Shown: positions 23,894 to 32,467 of the stretch, piece after piece
Layout of the letters: each line of letters starts with the position of its first letter
Numbering within the stretch: the first letter of the stretch is position 1
Position numbers and translations under genes: made by a program
DNA from: Flavonifractor sp052065355
Lineage (GTDB): Bacteria; Bacillota; Clostridia; Oscillospirales; Oscillospiraceae
Assembly: GCF_052065355.1 (NCBI RefSeq)
Contig: NZ_JBQHUF010000011.1
Location: forward strand, 1 to 64,000
DNA: 64,000 nt
Direction: 5' to 3'
Notes under the pieces: model-generated
Told to the model about the DNA's origin: nothing
The model's input: the letters and a program-made list of their open reading frames with translations, nothing else
Database searches by the model: none

Positions 23894-24592
23894 TCAATCC
23901 CTCCGACGACCGCCGAAGGCCAGCAGGAAGCGAAGCAGCTGGGCCAGAGACACCAACAGGGCGGCCACATAGGTCATGGCTGCGGCACCCAACACCTTTT
24001 TCGCGCCTCGCAGCTCCTCTTCATCCAACAGATGGGTCTCCCGCAGGCTGACAATGGCCCGGCGGGAGGCATTGAACTCCACCGGCAGAGTCACGATCTG
24101 GCCTACTACTGCCAGGGAGAACAGGATAACACCCAGTCCAAAAAGAGGCTGGGAGTAAAGAAACAGGCCCAGGATGATCAGAATAATGGACAGCTGGGAA
24201 CCGATGTTGCACACCGGAATGATAGCTGTCCGCAGCTTGATGGGGCCGTAGCCCTGAGCGTACTGGACCGCATGGCCAGCCTCATGGGCGGCCACGCCCA
24301 CCGAAGCAATGCTGGTGGAGTTATAGACCGCATCGGACAGACGGATCACATTGCTGCGGGGGTCATAGTGATCACTGAGCCTGCCCGCCACACGCTCGAT
24401 CCGCACGTCGTACACGCCGTGGGCGCGAAGCACCGCCTCTGCCGCTTGGGCCCCGGTAAATCCACGGGTGCTGCCCACCCGGGAATAGCGGTTAAAGGTG
24501 GAGGATACGTTGATCTGAGCCAGCAGAGCGATCAGCATAGCCGGAACCAGGATCATCCAATAGTAGGGGTCGTAATAGTAGAAAAAGGGCAT
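23894..24592 (-). CDS. YugP-type membrane zinc metallopeptidase
   Basis: A 232-aa membrane protein of the Zn_peptidase_2 family (Bacillus YugP); cellular substrate unknown. One N-terminal transmembrane segment (about 10-28), then a cytoplasmic or external stretch with the zinc motif AAHEAGHAVQ (HExxH, about residue 120), followed by two or three more membrane segments; FNASRRA after the third segment is family-like. Start taken at 24592 behind GGAGG; an ATG 12 bases earlier overlaps that SD. It lies between fmt and rsmB, where Bacillus has no such gene, as in many Clostridia. Confidence 0.82.
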   Translation of the reverse strand: MPFFYYYDPYYWMILVPAMLIALLAQINVSSTFNRYSRVGSTRGFTGAQAAEAVLRAHGVYDVRIERVAGRLSDHYDPRSNVIRLSDAVYNSTSIASVGVAAHEAGHAVQYAQGYGPIKLRTAIIPVCNIGSQLSIILIILGLFLYSQPLFGLGVILFSLAVVGQIVTLPVEFNASRRAIVSLRETHLLDEEELRGAKKVLGAAAMTYVAALLVSLAQLLRFLLAFGGRRRD

Positions 24593-24604
24593 AGCAGCCT
24601 CCAT

Positions 24605-25852
24605 TCACATAATCTGTCCGCCTGTCAGGTACCCATACAGCGTAATGACAAAGCCGATGGACATCCCCACAGCGGCCAGGATGGTGAGCCAGCGGCGCTT
24701 CTCCGTCAGCGCCGCCATGAACAGGAAAAAGGGCAGTGCGCAGGACAGATAGCGCCCGGCGCTGAGCAGCCAGGAAAGGGAGTAGCTCAGCACCAGATAG
24801 ACATAGCCGTACAGCACATACATGCTGCGCATCCGCTTTCTGGCGTATACAGCCAGAGCAAAAAAGACGGGGAACAACAGGATTGTGGGGATCCAGAGCT
24901 GATATCGCACCACCTCTGTCGGATAAGACAAGGCGTTTTGCAGTACATACCACAGGGTGTCGGAGATCCAGCAAAATCCCTGGCTCCAATGCTCCTGCAT
25001 AACAGTGAAGGTAAAGGGATCGCCCCCCACCTGCCAGTTGAGCAGCAGATAAATCAGGGTACCCAGCACCGGCAGCAGCAGCGCGGGCAGACGCTGGAAG
25101 ATCTCCTTCCAGTCAAAGTACCCCCTGTCCTCCACCAGTTCGGCGGCAGCAGCTCCAATGAGCAGGATCCCATGCATCCGGGTCATGGCGGCCAGTATGC
25201 CGATCACTCCTGCCAGCCACCAGCGGTGCCGCCGGATGTGCCACAGACCTGCGGCAGTGGTGAGAAAAAACAAGCTTTCCGTCATGATCCCGCCGAAGAA
25301 AAACGCATAGGGAAAGATCGACAGGAACAGCACCGCCCGCCGGGCGGCTCCCACGCCCAGCTCCCAGGCCGCCAGCTTATAGAGGTAGACGCAGCCTCCG
25401 GCATAGGAGAGGAATGAAATCAGCAATCCTGCCGCCATAGTATTTCCGGTCAGGAGCGAAACCAACCGCATCAACCAGGGGTAGAGCGGAAAAAAGGCCA
25501 GAAAGAGATGCTTCCCATCCTCAATATATCCGGAGTAGCCCAGCTCAGCCAGATTCACATAATGTAATGCGTCCCAGCGCTCCCAGGTCCACAGGGCTGC
25601 ACCTGGTCCGGAGCCCGGATAGAGCACCAGACAGGTAAAAAGTCCCACTGCCGCAAAGATCACCAGCCGGAACAGCAGCGCCAAAAGGAAAACCTTCAGC
25701 GCCTCCTCCCTGCTCACCAGGCGGCAGACGGACCCCGGCGCCCGCGCATACAACGGAATCGGCAGACCTGCGGCACCCAGCCAACGCAAAACCAGGTATA
25801 TTCCCAGGGCGATTACCGCACCGGATACCAGCACAGTCCACAGCAGCTCCAT
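24605..25852 (-). CDS. PIG-V-like mannosyltransferase family membrane protein
   Basis: A 415-aa polytopic membrane protein with about ten hydrophobic segments. After the second segment it carries WTWERWDALHYVNLAELGY, the luminal-loop signature of GPI mannosyltransferase II (PIG-V)-like, GT-C fold enzymes, and AFFPLYPWLMRL, also typical. Bacterial members probably transfer a sugar from a polyprenyl-phosphate donor to an envelope acceptor; donor and acceptor are unknown here. It sits between fmt (11 bases) and the YugP-type protease (12 bases), so it is cotranscribed with translation genes by position. Confidence 0.7.
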   Translation of the reverse strand: MELLWTVLVSGAVIALGIYLVLRWLGAAGLPIPLYARAPGSVCRLVSREEALKVFLLALLFRLVIFAAVGLFTCLVLYPGSGPGAALWTWERWDALHYVNLAELGYSGYIEDGKHLFLAFFPLYPWLMRLVSLLTGNTMAAGLLISFLSYAGGCVYLYKLAAWELGVGAARRAVLFLSIFPYAFFFGGIMTESLFFLTTAAGLWHIRRHRWWLAGVIGILAAMTRMHGILLIGAAAAELVEDRGYFDWKEIFQRLPALLLPVLGTLIYLLLNWQVGGDPFTFTVMQEHWSQGFCWISDTLWYVLQNALSYPTEVVRYQLWIPTILLFPVFFALAVYARKRMRSMYVLYGYVYLVLSYSLSWLLSAGRYLSCALPFFLFMAALTEKRRWLTILAAVGMSIGFVITLYGYLTGGQIM

Positions 25853-25863
25853 ACGGTCTCCTC

Positions 25864-26781
25864 TTACACGGTGATGGGATGCCCCCGCAGATAATCGGCA
25901 GCCTTCATCCGCTTACCGCCGTCAGGCTGGAGCTCATCGATCCGCAGAACGGTTCCCTCTCCGCAGGCCACATTGATACCCGCTTTATCCGCCCGCAAAA
26001 TGGTTCCGGGCTCGGCGTCAGTCCGCTCCGCCAGGATGGTAGTGGAAAACACTTTACACCGGTTGCCGCTCAAGGTGGTAACTGCGGCGGGCCACGGAAT
26101 CAGGCCACGGACCTGGTCATGAAGCTGACCGGCAGTTCGTGTCCAGTCCATGGGAGACAGCTCCTTGGACAGCATGGGGGCCAGAGTGGCTTTTTCGTGT
26201 TCCTGAGGAACCCGAGCGGCGGTCCCGGCAGCCAGATCGTCCACCACATGCAGCAGCAGCTCTGCCCCAAGCTGAGCCAGCCGGCCATAAAGCTCAGGCG
26301 CTGTCTCGTCTGGACCGATAGGTGTGGCAGTCTGGGCAATGATATCGCCGGCGTCCAGGTCGTGGGCCATGTGCATAATAGTCACGCCGGTCTCCTGGTC
26401 ACCGTTCAGGATGGCCCAGTTAATGGGCGCGGCTCCCCGGTAGGCCGGGAGAAGGGACGAGTGGACATTGATACAGCCCAGGGGCGGTGCCGCCAGGATA
26501 TCATCCGGCAGGATACGGCCATAGGCCGCCACCACAATCAGCTCCGGCGCCAGTTGCCGGATCAGCTCCAGGGCGGTGCCGTCCCGCAGCTTGGTGGGCT
26601 GGTACACCGGGATATCATGGCTCTGGGCACATACCTTTACTGGCGGCGGCAGCAGCTTCATGCCCCGGTTCTTGGGCTTATCCGGCTGGGTAAACACGCC
26701 GCACACCGTGTGGCCCGCCTGGACCAGAGCCTCCAGAGAAGGCACGGCGAAATCAGGTGTACCCATGAACAGGATCCTCAT
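25864..26781 (-). CDS. fmt: methionyl-tRNA formyltransferase
   Basis: Formylates initiator Met-tRNA with 10-formyl-tetrahydrofolate. It is 305 aa. The N-terminal formyltransferase domain has MGTPDFAVPSLEAL, GCINVHSSLLPAYRGAAPINW with the catalytic Asn and His, and HMAHDLDAGDII with the catalytic Asp. A C-terminal tRNA-binding OB domain follows from about 205. It overlaps def by four bases; def-fmt is a classic pair, deformylase acting after formylation and translation. Confidence 0.95.
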   Translation of the reverse strand: MRILFMGTPDFAVPSLEALVQAGHTVCGVFTQPDKPKNRGMKLLPPPVKVCAQSHDIPVYQPTKLRDGTALELIRQLAPELIVVAAYGRILPDDILAAPPLGCINVHSSLLPAYRGAAPINWAILNGDQETGVTIMHMAHDLDAGDIIAQTATPIGPDETAPELYGRLAQLGAELLLHVVDDLAAGTAARVPQEHEKATLAPMLSKELSPMDWTRTAGQLHDQVRGLIPWPAAVTTLSGNRCKVFSTTILAERTDAEPGTILRADKAGINVACGEGTVLRIDELQPDGGKRMKAADYLRGHPITV

Positions 26782-27278
26782 TCCGCTTCCTCCTCCTGGG
26801 CCTGGAGCATCTCGTCCAGTTCCTCATTGGTGTAGAGCCGATCGGCATGCTCGGTAAACAGGTGACCGTCCAGATGCTCCAACTCATGGCAGAAGCAGCG
26901 GGCCACAATGTCCTCCCCCTCAACTTCAAAGAAGTTTCCGTTCCGGTCCTGTGCCCGCACTTTGGCCTTCTGAGGCCGCTTGACGATACCCCAGCGGCCG
27001 GGGACAGACAGACAGCCCTCAAAGCCCTCCTGCTCCCCTTCCTGAGCGATGAGTTCCGGATTCACCAGCTCCAGCATATTCTCCTCGTTGTCCACCACGA
27101 TGACTACCCGGCGGAGAATGCCCACCTGAGGCGCGGCCAGGCCGGCACCGTTGGCCTCAGCCAAGGTCTCCTTCAGGTCGTCGATCAGGTCGTGAAGGCG
27201 ACCGTCAAAATTGGTGACCGGCCGGCAGACCTTGTGCAGGGCGGGATCGTTATCAGTCAAAATGGTACGCAGTGCCAT
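26778..27278 (-). CDS. def: peptide deformylase
   Basis: Removes the formyl group from nascent proteins. It is 166 aa. The three PDF motifs are present: GAGLAAPQVG (motif 1), EGCLSVPG with the metal Cys (motif 2) and HELEHLDG (motif 3). Motif 3 usually reads HExDH; here Glu replaces that Asp, while both metal His and the catalytic Glu remain, so activity is expected. The acidic tail DEMLQAQEEEAE is a small extension. GAGGAAG precedes the ATG. Confidence 0.94.
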   Translation of the reverse strand: MALRTILTDNDPALHKVCRPVTNFDGRLHDLIDDLKETLAEANGAGLAAPQVGILRRVVIVVDNEENMLELVNPELIAQEGEQEGFEGCLSVPGRWGIVKRPQKAKVRAQDRNGNFFEVEGEDIVARCFCHELEHLDGHLFTEHADRLYTNEELDEMLQAQEEEAE

Positions 27279-27289
27279 AATACTTCCTC

Positions 27290-29770
27290 CTAGTCCAGGG
27301 GATTGACATCCGCGAATACGGATACCCCTTTATTTTCTTTGTCAGCTTGGGCGCACCGAAGCAGTTCAGCCACCAGAGTGCGCACTTGCTTGCTATTGGT
27401 ACAGGATAAAGTCAGCCGGTATCGATAGCGGTCGTTGACCTTGGCGATACTGGCCGGCGCGGGACCCAGGATATGCAGCTCCAGCCGGTCCAGGGGCGGT
27501 CTGCGCAGCCAGGCCTCCAAGGCCTGACGCAGCCGCATACAGGCACGCAGGGCAGCAGCCTCTGATTTGGCAGAGGCGGTGAGCACAAATAGATCCTGAA
27601 AGGGCGGACAGCCCCGTAGCCGCCGCAGTTCGATCTCATGGGCATAAAAGGCGTCATAGTCCTGCTGGGCAGCGGTGCGGATCACGTCGTTTTCCGGCGT
27701 AAAGGTCTGGATCAGTGCCTTGCCGCCCTTGGATCCCCGTCCGGCTCTGCCAACCACTTGTGTCAGCAGAGAAAAGGTCCGTTCCCCCGCCCGGTAGTCG
27801 TCTACATACAGAGAGAGGTCAGCAGAGATCACACCTACCAGAGTGACGTTCTCAAAGTCCAGGCCCTTGGCCACCATTTGGGTGCCCACCAGAATGGGAA
27901 TCTTCTCTTTTTCAAACCGGCTAAGCAGCTTTTCGTGGGTCTGGGTGGCGGAGACGGTATCGGTGTCCATCCGCAGGACCTCTCGGTCCGGAAAAGCCTG
28001 TTTCAGCTCCTCCTCCACCTTTTGTGTACCGGTGCCGATGAAGTTCAACGTGCCGCCGCAGGACGGGCAAAAATCAGGCAGAGGCTCCGAGTGGCCGCAG
28101 TAGTGACACATGAGCCGGCCATTGGCGGAGTGATAGGTCAATCGGACTGAACAGCGGGGACAGGATGGCACCTCCCCGCACTCCCCACAGGACACCATAC
28201 GGCTGGCGCCCCGGCGATTGAGAAACAGGATGCTCTGCTCTCCCCTGTCCATAGCTTCCGCCAGACTCGCTTTTAGCTGGCTGCTGAGATCGGTACCGTT
28301 ACCAGCACGAAGCTCCTTCTTCATGTCCACGATCTCTACCGGAGGCAATGGTCGGGTATTATAGCGCTGCCGCAGGGTGAACAGGTGGTACGCGCCGATC
28401 TGCGCCCGGTACATGCTCTCCACCGAAGGAGTGGCGGAGCCCAGCAGCAGCAGGGCGTTGTGCTGGACACATCGGTATTTTGCCACGTCTCGTGCGTGAT
28501 ATTTCGGAACATTTTCCGATTGATAGGAAGGTTCCTGCTCTTCATCCAAAATGATGAGCCGCAGGTCCTTTAAAGGAGCAAACACAGCCGAGCGGGTCCC
28601 AATCACTACCTTTGCCTTTCCCGCACGAACACGCTTCCACTCATCATACCGCTCCCCTGCCCGGAGGGAGGAGTGGAGCACGGCGATCTGGTCTCCAAAG
28701 TGGGCGGAAAACAGCCGCAGCAGCTGAGGGGTCAGGGCAATTTCCGGCACCAGCACCAAAGCTGAACCACCTCGTTCCAACACCCGGTGAATCAATTTCA
28801 GATAAACCTGGGTCTTTCCGCTGCCGGTGACACCGTAGAGCAGGGCGGCAGCAGCCTGCCCGGAACGTGCCAAAGCATCCAGTCCCTCATAGGCCTGCTG
28901 CTGCTCCTGATTCAGTTGGGGCTCCTCCGTCGGCTCCACGCCCTCCGGAACTGCCACCCGGCGGAAGATCTCCCGCTCCTCCAGAGTAAGGATCCCCCGT
29001 TTAGCCAGGGAACGCAGTGTTGCATTGGAAGCTCCGGTAAAATAGCACAGCTCCTTGGCAGATGCACTGCCCAAGCCGCACAAGAGTTCCACTACAGCGT
29101 ACTGGAGTGGGGCAGAACGCCGTTTCCCGGCGATCTGGGCCATGGCCTCTTCCGGCGGAATAGCCAGGGCAGCCACTTTTTCCGTTTTGTCGCCCACGCC
29201 CCGGGAAGCGCTGGTCTCCAGCGTCAGGATCCCCTTGTCCCGCAGCAGCCGGAGGGCGGGATTGGGATCCTTGAGGCCAAAAGCCTCTTTGATCTGTCCC
29301 ACATCCGCCTGACCGCCCCAAGCAAAGAGCAGCTCCACCAGCCGTCTGGCATGCTCCGACCGGCCGGCAGCGGCCATGGCCGTCTCCTCGTCCATGTCGG
29401 GGACCAGGCTCCAGCGGTCCTGAAGAGAAAAATACAAGCCGGCGGGCAGCATGGCCCGGGCAGCGTCATACACCGTACAAAACCAGCGCTCCCGCATCCA
29501 GAGGGCCAGCCGGAGTGCTTTTCCGTCCAGCACCGGCTCCTCATCCAGGACAGTGAGGATGGACTTGCGTTTCGGATTGGGGCCGCAACCGGATTCCAGG
29601 GCCAAAACGATGCCCTCTGTCCGCCGGTTTCCTGCACCAAAAGGTACAATGACCCGCATGCCAGGATTAAGGCTGCCCCGCACCTCCTCCGGCACGGTAT
29701 AGTCATAGGGCTTGTCGATGGCGTAGGTAGCGGCACTCAACGCGATCTTGGCCACTGTCATACCGTCCAT
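27290..29770 (-). CDS. priA: primosomal protein N', replication-restart helicase
   Basis: Restarts stalled forks by loading the replicative helicase. It is 826 aa with an N-terminal DNA-binding domain, a superfamily 2 helicase core with GVTGSGKTQVY (Walker A), DEEQEPSY (motif II), and LNRRG. The zinc region between helicase lobes shows CGECGEVPSC, CPRC, CHYC and CPSC. Later motifs VGTQMVAKGLDF and QVVGRAGR are clear. Start chosen at 29770, seven bases after GGGAGG; Met at 29761 is an alternative. In Bacillus coaBC lies between rpoZ and priA; it is absent here. Confidence 0.94.
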   Translation of the reverse strand: MDGMTVAKIALSAATYAIDKPYDYTVPEEVRGSLNPGMRVIVPFGAGNRRTEGIVLALESGCGPNPKRKSILTVLDEEPVLDGKALRLALWMRERWFCTVYDAARAMLPAGLYFSLQDRWSLVPDMDEETAMAAAGRSEHARRLVELLFAWGGQADVGQIKEAFGLKDPNPALRLLRDKGILTLETSASRGVGDKTEKVAALAIPPEEAMAQIAGKRRSAPLQYAVVELLCGLGSASAKELCYFTGASNATLRSLAKRGILTLEEREIFRRVAVPEGVEPTEEPQLNQEQQQAYEGLDALARSGQAAAALLYGVTGSGKTQVYLKLIHRVLERGGSALVLVPEIALTPQLLRLFSAHFGDQIAVLHSSLRAGERYDEWKRVRAGKAKVVIGTRSAVFAPLKDLRLIILDEEQEPSYQSENVPKYHARDVAKYRCVQHNALLLLGSATPSVESMYRAQIGAYHLFTLRQRYNTRPLPPVEIVDMKKELRAGNGTDLSSQLKASLAEAMDRGEQSILFLNRRGASRMVSCGECGEVPSCPRCSVRLTYHSANGRLMCHYCGHSEPLPDFCPSCGGTLNFIGTGTQKVEEELKQAFPDREVLRMDTDTVSATQTHEKLLSRFEKEKIPILVGTQMVAKGLDFENVTLVGVISADLSLYVDDYRAGERTFSLLTQVVGRAGRGSKGGKALIQTFTPENDVIRTAAQQDYDAFYAHEIELRRLRGCPPFQDLFVLTASAKSEAAALRACMRLRQALEAWLRRPPLDRLELHILGPAPASIAKVNDRYRYRLTLSCTNSKQVRTLVAELLRCAQADKENKGVSVFADVNPLD

Positions 29771-29811
29771 CCACATCCCTCCCAGCGACGCTTTTTTCTT
29801 TAAGCACAGGC

Positions 29812-29853
29812 GGAGGCAAGCGGCAGAATAAAAAACCTCTGCCGCTTGCCTCC
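29812..29853 (-). terminator. 16-bp stem-loop between rpoZ and priA
   Basis: Bases 29812-29827 pair perfectly with 29838-29853; the 10-base loop is U-rich on the minus strand, but the U-run lies in the loop and not after the stem. It may be a processing or stabilising element and not a true terminator. Confidence 0.6.
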
Positions 29854-29865
29854 CACACACACATC

Positions 29866-30066
29866 TTAGGCTTCTTCGTTCCCCAGATCCAGCTTGCCGT
29901 CTGCAACTTCACGAATGGCGATGGTCACAGGCTTATCATCCAGAGACAGGCCGGCATCCTCCGCCTCGCTGGCTACCTGGCGAGCCCGCTGGGCCACCAC
30001 ATTGACCAGCATGTAGCGGCTGGGCACCTGCTCAAGCAGTTTGTTCATAGGGGGTTCGAGCATCAT
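29866..30066 (-). CDS. rpoZ: RNA polymerase omega subunit
   Basis: A 66-aa omega subunit that assists RNA polymerase assembly. It has EQVPSRYMLVNVVAQRARQV, the conserved helix, and an acidic C-terminus. It follows gmk after 6 bases, the common gmk-rpoZ pair. AAGGAG lies about 11 bases before the first of two adjacent ATGs; the second is equally possible. Confidence 0.92.
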   Translation of the reverse strand: MMLEPPMNKLLEQVPSRYMLVNVVAQRARQVASEAEDAGLSLDDKPVTIAIREVADGKLDLGNEEA

Positions 30067-30072
30067 ATCGGA

Positions 30073-30678
30073 TCAGACTCCTTCTACAAAATTCATACGA
30101 TTCTTGGTACGGCAGCCCTCGGCGGTCAGGATGGCGATAATCTCGCCCGCCGCCTCGGACACCTTGTCATTGACTACGAGATAATCATAGTGGCAAATCT
30201 GCTGGTATTCCTCCCTGGCCTTACGCAGACGGCCCTGGATGACCTCTTCCTGGTCAGTTGCCCGACCGTGAAGGCGGCGGGACAGCTCCTCAAAGGAGGG
30301 CGGAACAATGAAAATGAGTACTGCGTCCGGGCATTTGGACCGCACCTTGGCCGCACCCTGTACTTCAATATCCAGCAGTACATCTACACCGGCATCCAGC
30401 TTTTCCCGGATCACCTTCAGTGATGTGCCATAATAATTATGGACATATTCTGCATATTCCAACAGCTCTTCGTTGGCAATCATCTGCTCAAAGGTTTCCC
30501 GACTCACAAAATTGTAGTTTACCCCGTCCGCCTCGCCTACCCGTGGCTGCCGGGTCGTAAAGGAAACGGAAAAATAGATATCTTTCCGCTCACTCAAAAG
30601 CTCAGAGATCACGGTGCTCTTTCCCACACCAGAGGGGCCGGAAACTACGATCAACTGTCCGCGGGTTTTCTTCTTCAC
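30073..30678 (-). CDS. gmk: guanylate kinase
   Basis: Phosphorylates GMP to GDP. It is 201 aa, with P-loop SGPSGVGKST near the N-terminus, the GMP-binding FTTRQPRVGEADGVNY region, and DIEVQGAAKVRSK. The start is GTG at 30678 behind GAGGAGG (7-base spacing). It lies two bases after remA and before rpoZ, as in Bacillus subtilis. Confidence 0.95.
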   Translation of the reverse strand: MKKKTRGQLIVVSGPSGVGKSTVISELLSERKDIYFSVSFTTRQPRVGEADGVNYNFVSRETFEQMIANEELLEYAEYVHNYYGTSLKVIREKLDAGVDVLLDIEVQGAAKVRSKCPDAVLIFIVPPSFEELSRRLHGRATDQEEVIQGRLRKAREEYQQICHYDYLVVNDKVSEAAGEIIAILTAEGCRTKNRMNFVEGV

Positions 30679-30680
30679 GC

Positions 30681-30953
30681 TTATGCCTCCTCACTTTCCT
30701 CCGCCGCCGGTTCGGTTTCCTTGCCGGTCAGGCGTCCGGCCACCGTCTCCGGCTGGAGGGCGGAGAGCACGATATGGTCACTGTCCATAATCAGCACCGC
30801 CCGGGTCCGCCGTCCATAAGTAGCGTCAATGAGCACGCCCCGGTCACGGGCCTCCTGGATCATGCGCTTGATAGGGGCAGACTCAGGACTGACGATAGCG
30901 ATGAGCCGCCCGGCAGAGACCATATTGCCAAAGCCGATATTGATGAGTTTCAT
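30681..30953 (-). CDS. remA: RemA-like (DUF370) DNA-binding regulator
   Basis: A 90-aa member of the DUF370/RemA family, in Bacillus a regulator of matrix and osmoprotection genes. It begins MKLINIGFGNMVSAGRLIAI, strongly family-like, and contains TYGRRTRAVLIMDSDHIVLS. The last 15 residues are an acidic tail. It is placed between yicC-type endoribonuclease and gmk, the conserved Firmicutes order (yloC-remA-gmk-rpoZ). What it controls in this organism is not shown. Confidence 0.9.
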   Translation of the reverse strand: MKLINIGFGNMVSAGRLIAIVSPESAPIKRMIQEARDRGVLIDATYGRRTRAVLIMDSDHIVLSALQPETVAGRLTGKETEPAAEESEEA

Positions 30954-30967
30954 CTGTACGCACCGCC

Positions 30968-31846
30968 TTATTCCATGTTCTGGATCTGTTCCCGGATCTT
31001 TTCGATCTCGGCCTTAATGTCCACTACATAGCCGGCGGTCTCGATATCATTGCATTTGGAACCAATGGTATTGGCTTCCCGGTTGAACTCCTGAATCAGG
31101 AAGTCCAGCTTCCGGCCCACAGGCCCATCCTGAGCCAGCAGGTGGCGCAACTGGGACAGATGACTGCGCAGGCGAACCGTCTCCTCATCTACCGCCACCT
31201 TGTCGGCGTATATGGCAGCTTCGGTGAGGATGCGGCTCTCGTCCAGCTGGGTATTCTGCAGCACCTCCGCCATTTTGGCGGCCAGCCTGGCTCGGTAGTC
31301 GGCCACGATGCCCGGAGAACGGGTCTCCACCTTAGTCACCAGAACTTCGATGGTCTCCGCCCGGCCCAGAACATCCTGACTCAGCTTTTCACCCTCCCGC
31401 AGGCGCATGGCGTCAAAATCCTGCAATGCCAGCTCCAGCACAGAGCAAATATCCGCTGATACTGCCTCCAGATCCTCCTGGGTCTTCTCCACCAGGAACA
31501 CATCCTGGAAGCGGGAGAGCATGGAAACGGAGATGTCATCCTTCAGCCCATAAGCATCCCGCAGTGCGCACAGAGCCGCATAATAGCCATCTGCCATAGG
31601 GCGGTTTACCGAAATGGTCACATCGCCGCTTTCAGAAGGCCCGATGGTGACAAACACATCCACCTTGCCCCGGGAAATATGGGATTGTACCGCCGCTTTG
31701 ATCGCGTCTTCTGCAAAGACATAGATCCGAGGCAGCTTTACCGTACAGTCCAGATATCGGTTATTGACGGAACGAACCTCTACGGTAATGGGACGGCCGT
31801 GGAGCACAGCCTCTCCTCTTCCGTAGCCTGTCATACTTTTTATCAA
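30968..31846 (-). CDS. yloC: YicC/YloC family endoribonuclease
   Basis: A 292-aa protein of the YicC family, shown in other bacteria to act as an endoribonuclease or RNA-decay adaptor. N-terminal MTGYGRGEAV and EVRSVNNRYLD and the C-terminal DFLIQEFNREANTIGSKCND are diagnostic. The start is TTG at 31846, with AGGGGG 8 bases upstream; an in-frame ATG follows four codons later. It opens the conserved yloC-remA-gmk-rpoZ-priA-def-fmt run and has its own promoter. Confidence 0.9.
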   Translation of the reverse strand: MIKSMTGYGRGEAVLHGRPITVEVRSVNNRYLDCTVKLPRIYVFAEDAIKAAVQSHISRGKVDVFVTIGPSESGDVTISVNRPMADGYYAALCALRDAYGLKDDISVSMLSRFQDVFLVEKTQEDLEAVSADICSVLELALQDFDAMRLREGEKLSQDVLGRAETIEVLVTKVETRSPGIVADYRARLAAKMAEVLQNTQLDESRILTEAAIYADKVAVDEETVRLRSHLSQLRHLLAQDGPVGRKLDFLIQEFNREANTIGSKCNDIETAGYVVDIKAEIEKIREQIQNME

Positions 31847-31916
31847 AGCCAGTTCCCCCTGTTCCTGGTTATGTCTGTTGGATCAGTTCCGCAGCGGGTA
31901 AAAAAGTCTTCTGAAA

Positions 31917-31945
31917 AGTATATCAGATCAGGACCCCTTTCGCAA
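31917..31945 (-). promoter_or_regulatory. promoter for the yloC-remA-gmk run
   Basis: Minus strand TTGCGA (complement of 31940-31945), 17 bases, TATACT (complement of 31917-31922). The -35 lies inside the end of the upstream membrane-protein gene. The leader is about 65 bases. Confidence 0.7.
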
Positions 31946-32464
31946 GACCCTGTCCACCCGCACCTCATAGAAGGCAATCAATTTGGAAAAGCCAACGTCG
32001 TAAATCACAAAGGCAATGCTGCCGGCGACAAATACCATCCACGCCTGCTCCAGCACCGGAGGCAAAAAGGGCAGCAGCAGTTCCCGCAATCCGAACCAGA
32101 AGATCATCAGGATTCCATTAAAAGCGGCTAGCTTACACACCCACTCCAATACACGGCTGGTCAGCCGCTCAAAGAGGCTTTTCAGCATAGGCCACAGGCC
32201 CAGAAAGAGCAGGTAAAGCACTACATTTCCCTTGTCCGGTACCAGCAATAAGCCCAGAAGCCCAGTGGCTCCATAGCAGAAAAATCCAGCGCCCAACCCT
32301 GAAGAGACGACCGCTCCCGCAGGAAAAAGTCCGGCAATTGCTGTCAGGCCCAAGCGTGCCGCAGGAGCTACAGCGGAAAGATAGAGTGTGACCACTGAAA
32401 GAGCTGTAAGCAAACCTACCAGCGCCACCAGATAGGCGCTTCTCTTGCCACGATTTCCGCGCAT
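31928..32464 (-). CDS. multi-pass membrane protein of unknown function
   Basis: 178 aa with about five hydrophobic segments, a basic start (MRGNRGKRSA) and a basic C-terminal tail (EVRVDRVLRKGS). Glycine-rich second and third segments and overall size recall small transporter S components, but I cannot assign a family. It is the last gene of the run from cdaA, three bases after the J-domain gene, and no strong ribosome binding site of its own is visible, so coupled translation is likely. Confidence 0.65.
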   Translation of the reverse strand: MRGNRGKRSAYLVALVGLLTALSVVTLYLSAVAPAARLGLTAIAGLFPAGAVVSSGLGAGFFCYGATGLLGLLLVPDKGNVVLYLLFLGLWPMLKSLFERLTSRVLEWVCKLAAFNGILMIFWFGLRELLLPFLPPVLEQAWMVFVAGSIAFVIYDVGFSKLIAFYEVRVDRVLRKGS

Positions 32465-32467
32465 CGC

